Assembly: GCF_013386765.1 (NCBI RefSeq)
Contig: NZ_JACARE010000033.1
Location: 1-64,000 of the forward strand
DNA: 64,000 nt
Reading direction: 5' to 3'
Source of the DNA: Pseudomonas yamanorum
GTDB taxonomy: Bacteria > Pseudomonadota > Gammaproteobacteria > Pseudomonadales > Pseudomonadaceae
Position 1 is the first letter of the stretch. Every line of letters begins with the position of its first letter. A program made the translations under genes and the position numbers. The notes below the pieces were generated by a model. It had not been told where the DNA came from and did not search any database. It saw only the letters and a program-made list of their open reading frames with translations. Shown piece by piece: positions 44,088-52,111 of this stretch.

Positions 44088-45653
44088 TTACGCCGGGGCG
44101 GAAGTGCGGATCAAGTGATCGAAAGCACTCAGGGAAGCCTTGGCGCCCTCGCCTACTGCGATCACGATCTGCTTGTACGGCACAGTCGTTACGTCGCCGG
44201 CGGCAAAAACGCCTGGCAGCGACGTCTCGCCACGGGCATCGACAATGATCTCGCCACGTGGAGTCAGTTCCACAGTGCCTTTGAGCCAGTCGGTGTTGGG
44301 CAGCAAGCCGATCTGTACAAAGATGCCTTCCAGGTCGATCGTCTTGAACTCACCGCTGTCGCGATCCTTGTAGGCCAGGCCGGTAACTTTCTGGCCATCG
44401 CCCTTGACTTCACTGGTCAGCGCGCTGGTGATCACATCAACGTTCGGCAGGCTGTACAGCTTGCGCTGCAACACGGCGTCGGCGCGCAGCTTGCTGTCAA
44501 ACTCAAGCAAGGTCACGTGGCTGACGATACCGGCCAGGTCGATGGCTGCTTCAACGCCAGAGTTACCGCCGCCGATTACCGCCACACGCTTGCCCTTGAA
44601 CAGCGGACCGTCGCAGTGCGGGCAGAAGCACACGCCCTTGGCTTTGTATTCCTGCTCGCCCGGCACACCCATTTCACGCCAGCGGGCGCCGGTAGCCAGG
44701 ATCACGGTCTTGGACTTGAGGGTCGCACCGCTTTCAAAACGGATTTCGTGCAGTTCACCAGCGTTCTTCGCCGGGACCAGCGCAGTGGCGCGCTGCAGGT
44801 TCATGATATCCACGTCGTACTGACGCACGTGGGCTTCCAGGGCGCTGGCCAATTTCGGTCCTTCGGTTTCCTGTACCGAGATAAAGTTCTCGATCGACAT
44901 GGTGTCCAGCACCTGCCCGCCGAAGCGCTCAGCTGCAACACCGGTGCGGATGCCTTTACGTGCAGCGTAGATAGCAGCTGCCGAACCCGCTGGGCCACCG
45001 CCGACGACAAGCACGTCAAACGCGTCTTTGGCGCTGATTTTCTCGGCAGCTTTTTCGATGCCGCTGGTGTCGAGCTTGGCGAGGATTTCTTCCAGGCCCA
45101 TGCGGCCCTGGCCGAAGTTCACACCGTTCAGGTAAACGCTTGGCACGGCCATGACCTGACGATCATCGACTTCGGCCTGGAACAACGCACCGTCGATAGC
45201 GACGTGACGGATATTCGGGTTCAGTACCGCCATCAGGTTCAGCGCCTGGACCACGTCAGGGCAGTTCTGGCACGACAGCGAGAAGTAAGTCTCGAAGCTG
45301 AACTCGCCTTTGAGGGCGCGGATCTGTTCAATCACTTCGACACTGGCCTTCGAGGGGTGGCCGCCGACTTGCAGCAGCGCCAGCACCAACGAAGTAAATT
45401 CGTGGCCCATCGGGATGCCGGCGAAACGCAGGCTGATATCGGCACCCGGGCGGTTGATGGAGAACGATGGCTTGCGCGCATCATTGCCATCTGTTTTCAG
45501 GGTAATCAGCGTGGTGAGGCTGGTTACGTCCTGCAAGAGAGCAAGCATTTCCTGGGATTTCGCACCGTCGTCGAGGGAGGCGACGATCTCGATCGGCTGG
45601 GTGACCCGTTCCAGGTATGACTTCAACTGAGCTTTAAGATTGGCGTCCAACAT
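44088..45653 (-). CDS. ahpF: Alkyl hydroperoxide reductase subunit F
   Basis: The 521-residue flavoprotein has an N-terminal thioredoxin-like domain with CQNC in SLSCQNCPD, and a thioredoxin reductase-like part with FAD motif GGGPAGSAAAIYAA, NAD motif GGGNSGVEAA and the redox pair CPHC in CFCPHCDG. It passes electrons from NADH to AhpC for peroxide reduction. ATG 45653 starts MLDANLKAQLKSYLERV. It is downstream of ahpC on the same strand, with a terminator between, so it has a partial readthrough or its own promoter. Confidence 0.97.
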   Translation of the reverse strand: MLDANLKAQLKSYLERVTQPIEIVASLDDGAKSQEMLALLQDVTSLTTLITLKTDGNDARKPSFSINRPGADISLRFAGIPMGHEFTSLVLALLQVGGHPSKASVEVIEQIRALKGEFSFETYFSLSCQNCPDVVQALNLMAVLNPNIRHVAIDGALFQAEVDDRQVMAVPSVYLNGVNFGQGRMGLEEILAKLDTSGIEKAAEKISAKDAFDVLVVGGGPAGSAAAIYAARKGIRTGVAAERFGGQVLDTMSIENFISVQETEGPKLASALEAHVRQYDVDIMNLQRATALVPAKNAGELHEIRFESGATLKSKTVILATGARWREMGVPGEQEYKAKGVCFCPHCDGPLFKGKRVAVIGGGNSGVEAAIDLAGIVSHVTLLEFDSKLRADAVLQRKLYSLPNVDVITSALTSEVKGDGQKVTGLAYKDRDSGEFKTIDLEGIFVQIGLLPNTDWLKGTVELTPRGEIIVDARGETSLPGVFAAGDVTTVPYKQIVIAVGEGAKASLSAFDHLIRTSAPA

Positions 45654-45689
45654 ACGGGCGATTTCCTATTAATTCGGTTTATTGCAGAC

Positions 45690-45725
45690 AAAAAAACGCC
45701 CGAGCGAATCTCGCCCGGGCGTTTT
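45690..45725 (-). terminator. Terminator between ahpC and ahpF
   Basis: AAAACGCCCG and CGGGCGTTTT pair over 10 bases around a 13-base loop; on the minus strand a run of T follows. It stops most ahpC transcripts before ahpF, allowing unequal expression of the two subunits. Confidence 0.9.
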
Positions 45726-45780
45726 GAGGGCGGATGCAGCTTACTTAAGTGCGGTAACCCGCCCTTGGGACTTCACAGAC

Positions 45781-46344
45781 TTAGATCTTGCCGACCAGGT
45801 CCAGGGACGGAGCCAGGGTGGCTTCGCCTTCTTTCCACTTGGCTGGGCACACTTCGCCCGGGTGAGCAGCAACGTACTGAGCGGCCTTGATTTTGCGCAG
45901 CAGCTCGGAAGCGTCACGGCCAACGCCGCCATCGTTCAGTTCAACGATTTTGATCTGGCCTTCAGGGTTGATCACGAAGGTGCCACGGTCTGCCAGGCCA
46001 GCTTCTTCGATCAGTACGTCGAAGTTGCGGGAGATGGTCAGGGTCGGGTCGCCGATCATGGTGTACTGGATTTTGCCGATGGCTGGCGAGGTGTTGTGCC
46101 AGGCAGCGTGGGCAAAGTGGGTGTCGGTGGAAACGCTGTAGATTTCGACGCCCAGCTTCTGGAATTCGGCGTAGTTGTCAGCCAGGTCTTCCAGTTCGGT
46201 TGGGCAGACGAAGGTGAAGTCGGCTGGGTAGAAGAAGACGACAGACCATTTGCCTTTCAGGTCAGCATCAGTCACGTCTACGAAGTTGCCGTTTTTGTAG
46301 GCGGTAGCTTTGAACGGTTTTACTTGGCTGTTGATGATAGGCAT
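45781..46344 (-). CDS. ahpC: Alkyl hydroperoxide reductase subunit C (peroxiredoxin)
   Basis: The 187-residue peroxiredoxin has the peroxidatic cysteine Cys47 in FTFVCPTE and the resolving cysteine Cys166 in GEVCPAKW, exactly as typical 2-Cys AhpC. It reduces hydrogen peroxide and organic peroxides in the cytosol with AhpF. ATG 46344 starts MPIINSQVKPFKATAY. ahpF follows downstream past a terminator. Confidence 0.98.
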   Translation of the reverse strand: MPIINSQVKPFKATAYKNGNFVDVTDADLKGKWSVVFFYPADFTFVCPTELEDLADNYAEFQKLGVEIYSVSTDTHFAHAAWHNTSPAIGKIQYTMIGDPTLTISRNFDVLIEEAGLADRGTFVINPEGQIKIVELNDGGVGRDASELLRKIKAAQYVAAHPGEVCPAKWKEGEATLAPSLDLVGKI

Positions 46345-46458
46345 CGTTGACTCTCCGTCAGGTTTTGTAGAAGGGCTTAGTAAGTTGATGGGGTGAATCC
46401 TACCCACTCTCCCGGCCGATGGCTCATTGGCAAACCTGATGCTGACGATTGGTTTTCA

Positions 46459-46481
46459 CTATTAGGCGACTGTATTAATAG
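46459..46481 (-). promoter_or_regulatory. Inverted repeat in the ahpC upstream region
   Basis: CTATTA and TAATAG form a perfect 6-base inverted repeat with an 11-base spacer, 115 to 137 bases upstream of ahpC. CTAT and ATAG are OxyR-like elements, but the spacing does not match the four-element OxyR pattern with 7-base gaps, so an OxyR site is only a possibility. Confidence 0.3.
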
Positions 46482-46494
46482 AAGAAACCTTCAA

Positions 46495-47421
46495 TCACTC
46501 AAGGGACGCGCGGGTCATGCCGAGAAAGGGCGTCGCCTCAACATAGCGCATGGCAGATTTCATGTCTTTCCAGCCGACGTAAGTCATCAGCGACTTCAAG
46601 TCCCAGCCGCTGCGATGGGCCCAAGTGGCGAAGCCCCGGCGCAGGGAATGGCTGGTGTATTGATCGGCCGCAATGCCGGCACGCTCCAGGGCCTGGCGCA
46701 GCAGCGGGATCACGCTGTTGGGGTGCAGGCCCTCCTCACCCAGGTTGCCCCAGCGGTCAATCCCGCGAAACACCGGGCCGCGCACCAGCGCCGAGGCACT
46801 GAGCCATTCGCTGTAGGCCTGGACCGGACACAGGCGTAACAGTGCCGGTGTCTGATAGGTGCGGCCGAGATTTTCCCGGTCGCTTTTACTGCGCGGCAGA
46901 TACAGGGTGATGCCTGAGCCGGGCACCGCCTGCACATGCTCGATATTCAAGCGGCACAACTCATCGCTACGAAAGCCACGCCAGAAACCCAGCAGGATCA
47001 ACGCCGCGTCACGCTTCGCCCGCAGCCACCGGGGATGATCTTCGGCGCTTCGAGCATCGCGACCTTCCTGTTCGAGAAACTGAATAACCTGCTCCAGGTG
47101 CTGTAGCTGTAACGGCTCAGCCTGTTTTTCCTGGGCCGGATGCACGGCACGAATCCCTTTCAACACTTTGCGCACCACCGGCGCCTTGGTCGGATCGGGA
47201 AACCCCTGGCTGGTATGCCATTGGGCCAGGGCCGACAAGCGCAGTTTCAGCGTGTTGACCGACAGCACACCCGCATGCGCCACCAGGTAGCGCGCCACGC
47301 TGTCGCTGGTCGCCGGCAGGAACCCACCCCAATTCACCTCGAAATGCTCGATCGCCGCGCGATAGCTACGGCGGGTGTTATCGCGGGTGGCCGCATTCAG
47401 ATAACGGTCCAGCTCACTCAT
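46495..47421 (-). CDS. Tyrosine recombinase/integrase
   Basis: The 308-residue protein has an N-terminal SAM-like core-binding domain (LDRYLNAATRDNTRRSYRAAIEHF) and a catalytic domain with FWRGFRSDELCRL (first arginine), HSLRRGFATWAHRSGW (H-x-x-R), and the nucleophile tyrosine in SAMRYVEATP. It performs site-specific strand exchange, as XerC/D or phage integrases do. ATG 47421 is chosen; GTG 47466 would add 15 residues without a ribosome site. It is divergent from a KfrA-like gene. No phage genes or attachment sites are visible nearby. Confidence 0.9.
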   Translation of the reverse strand: MSELDRYLNAATRDNTRRSYRAAIEHFEVNWGGFLPATSDSVARYLVAHAGVLSVNTLKLRLSALAQWHTSQGFPDPTKAPVVRKVLKGIRAVHPAQEKQAEPLQLQHLEQVIQFLEQEGRDARSAEDHPRWLRAKRDAALILLGFWRGFRSDELCRLNIEHVQAVPGSGITLYLPRSKSDRENLGRTYQTPALLRLCPVQAYSEWLSASALVRGPVFRGIDRWGNLGEEGLHPNSVIPLLRQALERAGIAADQYTSHSLRRGFATWAHRSGWDLKSLMTYVGWKDMKSAMRYVEATPFLGMTRASLE

Positions 47422-47531
47422 GCCTGTACTGCCATTGGAGGTTGCCCACTTCAAAACCTTGATCACACGGGATAATACGCCAATATCCCATCTGTTAAAT
47501 CATCAATTTCAGGTGAAATTAAATCGTGATA

Positions 47532-47555
47532 TAGTACGTATATACATACTACGTA
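47532..47555. promoter_or_regulatory. Imperfect palindrome before the KfrA-like gene
   Basis: A 20-base palindrome (47532-47551) reads TAGTA then C then GTATATAC then A then TACTA, with one mismatched pair. Two TACGTA steps lie at 47535-47540 and 47550-47555. It ends 27 bases before the KfrA-like ATG and is the best candidate operator for that protein. Confidence 0.55.
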
Positions 47556-47582
47556 CCACAGTACTAAATCGACGGAGACTCC

Positions 47583-48590
47583 ATGGCTCGCGGCGGCATC
47601 AATAAAGCAGTAGTTCAAACGGCACGCCTGGCGATTCTCGCCCGCGGCGAAAACCCCAGCATCGACGCAGTACGCATCGAGATGGGCAATACCGGCTCGA
47701 AAACCACGATTCATCGCTATTTGAAGGAGCTGGACGAAAGCGAAACCCGCCAGACCATCACCGAAGCGCCCATCGACGACGAGCTGGGTGAATTGGTGGC
47801 ACGCCTGGCCCAGCGCCTGAAGGAGAAGGCTCAGGAGCCTATCGACCTGGCCCTGGCGCAGTTCCAGCAACAGAAAGCCGCCCTGCTCGCCCAGGCCGAA
47901 GAGCTGGAAGCCGCCCATAGCCAACTCAAGCAACAGTTCGATATCCAGGCGGCCGCCCTGGCCGATGAAAGCGCAACCCTGCAAAGCACCCGTTCCAGCC
48001 TGCAAACCGAGCAAACCCGCAACGCTGGCCTGAGCCAGGCCTGCAGCGATTACGAACTGCGGATCAACGACAAGGACGAGCAGATTCGCTCACTGGAAGA
48101 GAAACACCTGCATGCCCGGGATGCCCTTGAGCATTACCGCAACGCGATCAAGGACCAGCGCGAACAGGAACAGCGCCGCCACGAAGGCCAGTTGCAGCAG
48201 GTACAGACAGAACTGCGCCAGGCCCAGCAGAGCGCGATGGTGCGCCAGGATGAAATCACCCAGTTGCATCGCGATAACGAGCGCCTGCTGATTGAGCACC
48301 GGGTTACGGTGAAAGAATTGAGTGCACTGCAGGAACAGGCTCGCCAGGACCGCGAACAGCAGCGTCAGTTGAGCGAACAGGTGAATGTGATCGACAGCGA
48401 GCGCACCCTGTTGCAGGAACGCTTGCGGGTTGCGCAGTTGGAGAATCAGGCACGCCAGGAAGCGCTGGCCGAGCACCAGCAGGCCAACAAAGCCCTGGAG
48501 CTGGACCTGGTCAAGGCCCAGGCCAGCATCGAGGCGCTGCGCCTGGCGGCCGTCGTTGCGACGACGCCAGAGGCAACTACCGAGGGCTGA
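47583..48590 (+). CDS. KfrA-like DNA-binding protein with a long coiled coil
   Basis: The 335-residue protein has an N-terminal KfrA-type DNA-binding domain (about 1 to 90, with VRIEMGNTGSKTTIHRYLKEL) followed by heptad-rich coiled coil to the end (Gln-, Glu-, Leu-rich, residues about 95 to 320). KfrA of plasmids represses its own promoter and helps partition; here it is chromosomal, and the role is unknown. It is divergent from the recombinase gene and its TGA directly abuts the stop of the convergent gor gene. Confidence 0.85.
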   Translation: MARGGINKAVVQTARLAILARGENPSIDAVRIEMGNTGSKTTIHRYLKELDESETRQTITEAPIDDELGELVARLAQRLKEKAQEPIDLALAQFQQQKAALLAQAEELEAAHSQLKQQFDIQAAALADESATLQSTRSSLQTEQTRNAGLSQACSDYELRINDKDEQIRSLEEKHLHARDALEHYRNAIKDQREQEQRRHEGQLQQVQTELRQAQQSAMVRQDEITQLHRDNERLLIEHRVTVKELSALQEQARQDREQQRQLSEQVNVIDSERTLLQERLRVAQLENQARQEALAEHQQANKALELDLVKAQASIEALRLAAVVATTPEATTEG

Positions 48591-49949
48591 TTACTGCGCC
48601 ACCGGCGTGCGCATGGTGACGAACTCTTCCGCCGCCGTAGGGTGCACGCCGATGGTTTCGTCGAAATGCTGCTTGGTCGCGCCCGCCTTGAGCGCGATCG
48701 CCAGGCCCTGCACGATCTCGCCGGCGTCGGGGCCCACCATGTGGCAACCCAGGACCTTGTCGGTCTCGGCGTCGACCACCAGCTTCATCAGGGTCTTTTC
48801 CTGGCATTCAGTCAGGGTCAGCTTCATCGGCCGGAAGCGGCTTTCAAAAACCTGCACCTTGTGGCCGTCTGCCCGGGCCTGCTCTTCGCTGAGGCCCACG
48901 GTGCCGATGTTCGGCAGGCTGAACACCGCCGTAGGGATCATTGCGTAGTCCACCGGGCGATATTGCTCAGGCTTGAACAGTCGACGCGCCACAGCCATGC
49001 CTTCGGCCAGCGCCACCGGCGTCAGCTGCACGCGACCGATCACATCGCCAATCGCCAGGATCGACGGTTCGGCGGTCTGGTAGAGGTCATCCACTTCGAC
49101 AAAGCCACGCTTGTCCAGCTTGACGCCAGTGTTCTCCAGCCCCAGATTGTCGAGCATCGGACGGCGGCCGGTGGCGTAGAACACGCAATCGGTTTCCAGC
49201 ACGCGACCGTCTTTCAAGGTGGCCTTGAGGCTGCCATCGGCTTGCTTGTCGATGCGCTCGATGTCAGCATTGAATTGCAGGTCGAGGCCGCGCTTGGTCA
49301 GCTCTTCCTTCAAGTGCGTGCGCACCGAGCCGTCAAAGCCGCGCAGGAACAAATCGCCGCGGTACAGCAGCGACGTCTGCGCGCCCAGGCCATGGAAAAT
49401 CCCGGCAAACTCGACGGCGATGTAACCGCCACCGACTACCAGCACACGCTTGGGCAGCTCTTTGAGGAAGAACGCCTCGTTGGAACCGATCGCGTGCTCG
49501 CGCCCCGGGATTTCCGGGATCTGCGGCCAGCCACCAGTGGCCACCAGGATGTGTTTGGCGGTGAAGCGCTCACCGTTGATTTCCACCTGGTGCGGGTCTA
49601 CCAGCCGCGCATGCCCTTCGTGCAGGGTCACGCCGCTGTTGACCAGCAAATTGCGGTAGATGCCATTAAGACGGTTGATCTCGCGATCCTTGTTGGCGAT
49701 CAGGGTCGCCCAGTCAAAGTTCGCTTCACCCAGTGACCAGCCAAAACCGCTGGCTTGCTCGAAGTCTTCGGCGAAATGCGCGCCGTACACCAAGAGCTTC
49801 TTCGGCACGCAGCCCACGTTCACGCAGGTACCGCCCAGGTAGCGGCTTTCAGCCACCGCCACCTTGGCGCCAAAACCGGCAGCAAATCGTGCAGCGCGCA
49901 CACCGCCGGAACCGGCGCCAATTACATAAAGGTCAAAATCGTAGGCCAT
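48591..49949 (-). CDS. gor: Glutathione-disulfide reductase
   Basis: The 452-residue FAD enzyme has the FAD motif GAGSGGVRAARFAAGFGAKVAV, the redox pair in GGTCVNVGCVPKKLLVYG, the NADPH motif GGGYIAVEFAG, and a C-terminal dimer interface with GCHMVGPDAGEI and HPTAAEEFVTM carrying the catalytic histidine and glutamate. It reduces GSSG to GSH with NADPH. The whole protein follows the reductase layout, with no truncation. The ATG at 49949 starts MAYDFDLYVIGAG. Confidence 0.96.
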   Translation of the reverse strand: MAYDFDLYVIGAGSGGVRAARFAAGFGAKVAVAESRYLGGTCVNVGCVPKKLLVYGAHFAEDFEQASGFGWSLGEANFDWATLIANKDREINRLNGIYRNLLVNSGVTLHEGHARLVDPHQVEINGERFTAKHILVATGGWPQIPEIPGREHAIGSNEAFFLKELPKRVLVVGGGYIAVEFAGIFHGLGAQTSLLYRGDLFLRGFDGSVRTHLKEELTKRGLDLQFNADIERIDKQADGSLKATLKDGRVLETDCVFYATGRRPMLDNLGLENTGVKLDKRGFVEVDDLYQTAEPSILAIGDVIGRVQLTPVALAEGMAVARRLFKPEQYRPVDYAMIPTAVFSLPNIGTVGLSEEQARADGHKVQVFESRFRPMKLTLTECQEKTLMKLVVDAETDKVLGCHMVGPDAGEIVQGLAIALKAGATKQHFDETIGVHPTAAEEFVTMRTPVAQ

Positions 49950-50003
49950 TTCACTCTCCTCGGCAGGACAACAGCATACCTGCTTACATGGGGCCGAAAA
50001 ACG

Positions 50004-50030
50004 AAAAAGCCACCCGAAGGTGGCTTTCTC
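50004..50030 (-). terminator. Terminator after galU
   Basis: On the minus strand AAAGCCACC and GGTGGCTTT form a 9-base stem around a TTCG-type loop followed by T residues. It ends the galU transcript before gor. Confidence 0.92.
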
Positions 50031-50052
50031 AGATCAAGCAGGCAACGATGAA

Positions 50053-50892
50053 TCAGTAAGCCTTGCCAGTCTTGTAGAAGTGCTCGTAGCAGAAGTTGGT
50101 CGCTTCGATGTAGCCTTCAGCGCCACCGCAGTCAAAGCGACGACCCTTGAACTTGTAGGCAATCACGCAACCATCTTTAGCCTGCTTCAACAGGGCGTCG
50201 GTGATCTGGATCTCGCCACCCTTGCCCGGCTCGGTTTCTTCGATCAGCTTGAAGATGTCCGGAGTCAGGATGTAGCGACCGATGATCGCCAGGTTCGACG
50301 GAGCATCTTCCGGCGCCGGCTTTTCAACCATGTCGCGCACGCGGATCAGGCCATCACCAATATCGTCGCCGGCGATTACGCCGTACTTGTTGGTTTCCTG
50401 AGGGTCAACCTCTTGAACTGCAACGATGGTGCAGCGGTACTTCTGGTACAGCTTGACCATCTGGGTCAGGACGCCGTCGCCTTCCAGGTTTACGCAAAGG
50501 TCGTCGGCCAGTACCACGGCGAACGGTTCGTCACCGATCAGCGGGCGACCGGTCAGGATCGCGTGGCCCAGACCTTTCATTTGGGTCTGGCGGGTGTAGG
50601 AGAACGAGCACTCGTCGAGCAGTTTACGGATGCCGACCAGGTATTTTTCCTTGTCGGTGCCCTTGATCTGGTTTTCCAGCTCGTAGCTGATGTCGAAGTG
50701 GTCTTCCAGGGCGCGTTTGCCACGACCAGTCACGATGGAGATTTCGTTCAGACCGGCATCCAGTGCCTCTTCAACGCCGTACTGGATCAGTGGCTTGTTC
50801 ACCACCGGCAGCATCTCTTTGGGCATGGCCTTGGTCGCTGGCAGGAAGCGAGTGCCGTAACCGGCTGCTGGGAACAAGCATTTCTTGATCAT
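50053..50892 (-). CDS. galU: UTP-glucose-1-phosphate uridylyltransferase
   Basis: The 279-residue enzyme begins MIKKCLFPAAGYGTRFLPATKAMPKEMLPVVNKPLIQYGVEEA, the GalU nucleotide site, and has ITGRGKRALEDHFD and GGEIQITDALL. It makes UDP-glucose for polysaccharides, lipopolysaccharide and trehalose. Start ATG 50892 is clear. It is alone on the minus strand with a terminator downstream. Confidence 0.97.
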   Translation of the reverse strand: MIKKCLFPAAGYGTRFLPATKAMPKEMLPVVNKPLIQYGVEEALDAGLNEISIVTGRGKRALEDHFDISYELENQIKGTDKEKYLVGIRKLLDECSFSYTRQTQMKGLGHAILTGRPLIGDEPFAVVLADDLCVNLEGDGVLTQMVKLYQKYRCTIVAVQEVDPQETNKYGVIAGDDIGDGLIRVRDMVEKPAPEDAPSNLAIIGRYILTPDIFKLIEETEPGKGGEIQITDALLKQAKDGCVIAYKFKGRRFDCGGAEGYIEATNFCYEHFYKTGKAY

Positions 50893-51198
50893 ATGAGTCC
50901 TTACAAAGGGCTGTGCGTACGAAATTCGGCGCAGTCTAATCAGGCCGCAGTCACCTTACAATGGGTCCTGCTGGCGTTGCGATGTCAACATAGAGAAAAA
51001 ATGTCGGCGTAAGTTCCGCCGGCATTCAATCAAGTGCCTTCGACGCTGTTAAAAATCGTCGGCTTGCGCCCGTCATTCAAAGGGCTTCAACCTTTTTAGC
51101 ACGCTTTATGGCGATCGGCACTGACCTGCAACAACTTGCGCCGCCCTACGCCGTTTGGCGCTATCATTGCAGCCTGAACCAAACAACGAGATTGATAG
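50893..51198. other. Intergenic region between galU and the 61-residue gene
   Basis: These 306 bases are gene-free. They must hold the galU promoter on the minus strand and a promoter for the small gene on the plus strand. I see one weak hairpin (CGGCG facing CGCCG near 51005-51020) and no other repeat or conserved ORF. Confidence 0.5.
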
Positions 51199-51384
51199 AT
51201 GTCAGAACCAAAAGGCGTGAACGGCTACCTGATCACCAAGCGAGCGGACGGCTGGCACTTGATCAACTTCCACGGCGACAGCGTTGCCGGGGCATTCGCG
51301 AGCGAAGCCCAAGCCTGTGCTGTGGCCGAAGTGTTTGTGGATGAAGCAGGCCACGCGTCGAGCAAACGTCCCAAGACCAAGTAA
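51199..51384 (+). CDS. Conserved small cytosolic protein, 61 residues
   Basis: The protein begins MSEPKGVNGYLITKRADGWHLINF, with a clear hydrophobic beta-rich core and a basic tail SSKRPKTK. No motif is recognised. GAG lies upstream of ATG 51199 and a terminator follows directly. It resembles small Pseudomonas proteins of unknown function. Confidence 0.65.
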   Translation: MSEPKGVNGYLITKRADGWHLINFHGDSVAGAFASEAQACAVAEVFVDEAGHASSKRPKTK

Positions 51385-51404
51385 TACCCGCAGTAACGCC
51401 AATC

Positions 51405-51428
51405 AAGCCTCGTTTAACGGGGCTTTTT
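51405..51428 (+). terminator. Terminator after the 61-residue gene
   Basis: AAGCCTCGT and ACGGGGCTT form a 9-base stem with one G-T pair and a 3-base loop, followed by a run of T. Confidence 0.85.
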
Positions 51429-51530
51429 TGTGTTTGTCTGTACGTTGATGGCGGTTCGCTATAATCTCGCCTGAAACGCCCCACGACAGTGTCCGCGCCC
51501 CCCCTCCAACACCCTGATGACGACTCCTAC

Positions 51531-51815
51531 ATGAACAAGATCCTGGCACTGATTGCGGTACTGGCGCTTACCGGTGGCTGCACCACCACCTCCGACACCG
51601 TCCTGAAAAATGGCGAACAAGGGCTGGCCATCGATTGCTCCGGCGAAGCCAACTCCTGGGCCAGCTGCTATGAAAAGGCGGATGCGTCCTGCGCGGGCAC
51701 CGGCTACCGGATTGTCGGCACCGAAGGCACGCCGGCCCTGAAAGAAAGCGACAAGACCCTGGGCAAGGATGTGGGCAACTATAAAACCCGCAGCGTGACC
51801 GTCGTCTGCAAATAA
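51531..51815 (+). CDS. Small lipoprotein, 94 residues
   Basis: A lipoprotein signal (MNKILALIAVLALTGGC, lipobox LTGGC) precedes a short domain with four cysteines (IDCSGEANSWASCYEKADASCAGTGYRIVG and VVCK), probably forming disulphides in the periplasm. No function is known. ATG 51531 gives the signal peptide; the longer frame from 51489 is not supported. It is convergent with the 76-residue gene, with no gap between the stops. Confidence 0.8.
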   Translation: MNKILALIAVLALTGGCTTTSDTVLKNGEQGLAIDCSGEANSWASCYEKADASCAGTGYRIVGTEGTPALKESDKTLGKDVGNYKTRSVTVVCK

Positions 51816-52046
51816 TTACATGTGAATTTCGGCGAACTTGATCCCCAGGCCGCGAATGGTCTCGATCAGGTCGTCCAGGCGAGAAAAGGATTCGACTTCG
51901 TCCTGGTCATCCACCAGGAAATAGCTGCGGCCGCCGCTCTTCTTGAAGAATACGATCCACTCGCCCGTATCCGCGGGATTTTGAATCACATGGGTCGCAG
52001 AAATATGCCCCCCTGCATGTCGCTCTCTGACTTGCTCACGCTTCAT
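51816..52046 (-). CDS. Small conserved protein, 76 residues
   Basis: The protein begins MKREQVRERHAGGHISATHVIQNPADTGEWIVFFKKSGGRSYFLVDDQDEVESF and looks like a small beta-alpha domain. No motif is recognised. GGAAG precedes ATG 52046; the frame from 52088 would include the terminator region and is rejected. Its stop abuts the stop of the lipoprotein gene on the other strand. Confidence 0.6.
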   Translation of the reverse strand: MKREQVRERHAGGHISATHVIQNPADTGEWIVFFKKSGGRSYFLVDDQDEVESFSRLDDLIETIRGLGIKFAEIHM

Positions 52047-52066
52047 GACTGAACTTCCGAAAAGAC

Positions 52067-52093
52067 AATGCCGCTGTTTCAGCGGCATTTTTT
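52067..52093 (-). terminator. Terminator after tsdA
   Basis: AATGCCGCTG and CAGCGGCATT pair over 10 bases around a TTT loop. It lies 23 bases past the tsdA stop. On the plus strand the T-run is longer, so it may be used in both directions. Confidence 0.85.
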
Positions 52094-52111
52094 GTGTGGA
52101 TTATCGACAGT

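Noticed and set aside
46459..46481. OxyR binding site before ahpC
   Set aside because: CTAT and ATAG words are present but spaced 15 bases apart rather than in the known 7-base pattern, so it is kept only as a weak candidate.
46495..48590. Prophage or integrative element
   Set aside because: Only a recombinase and a KfrA-like gene are seen; no structural, lysis or excision genes, no direct repeats that look like att sites and no tRNA.
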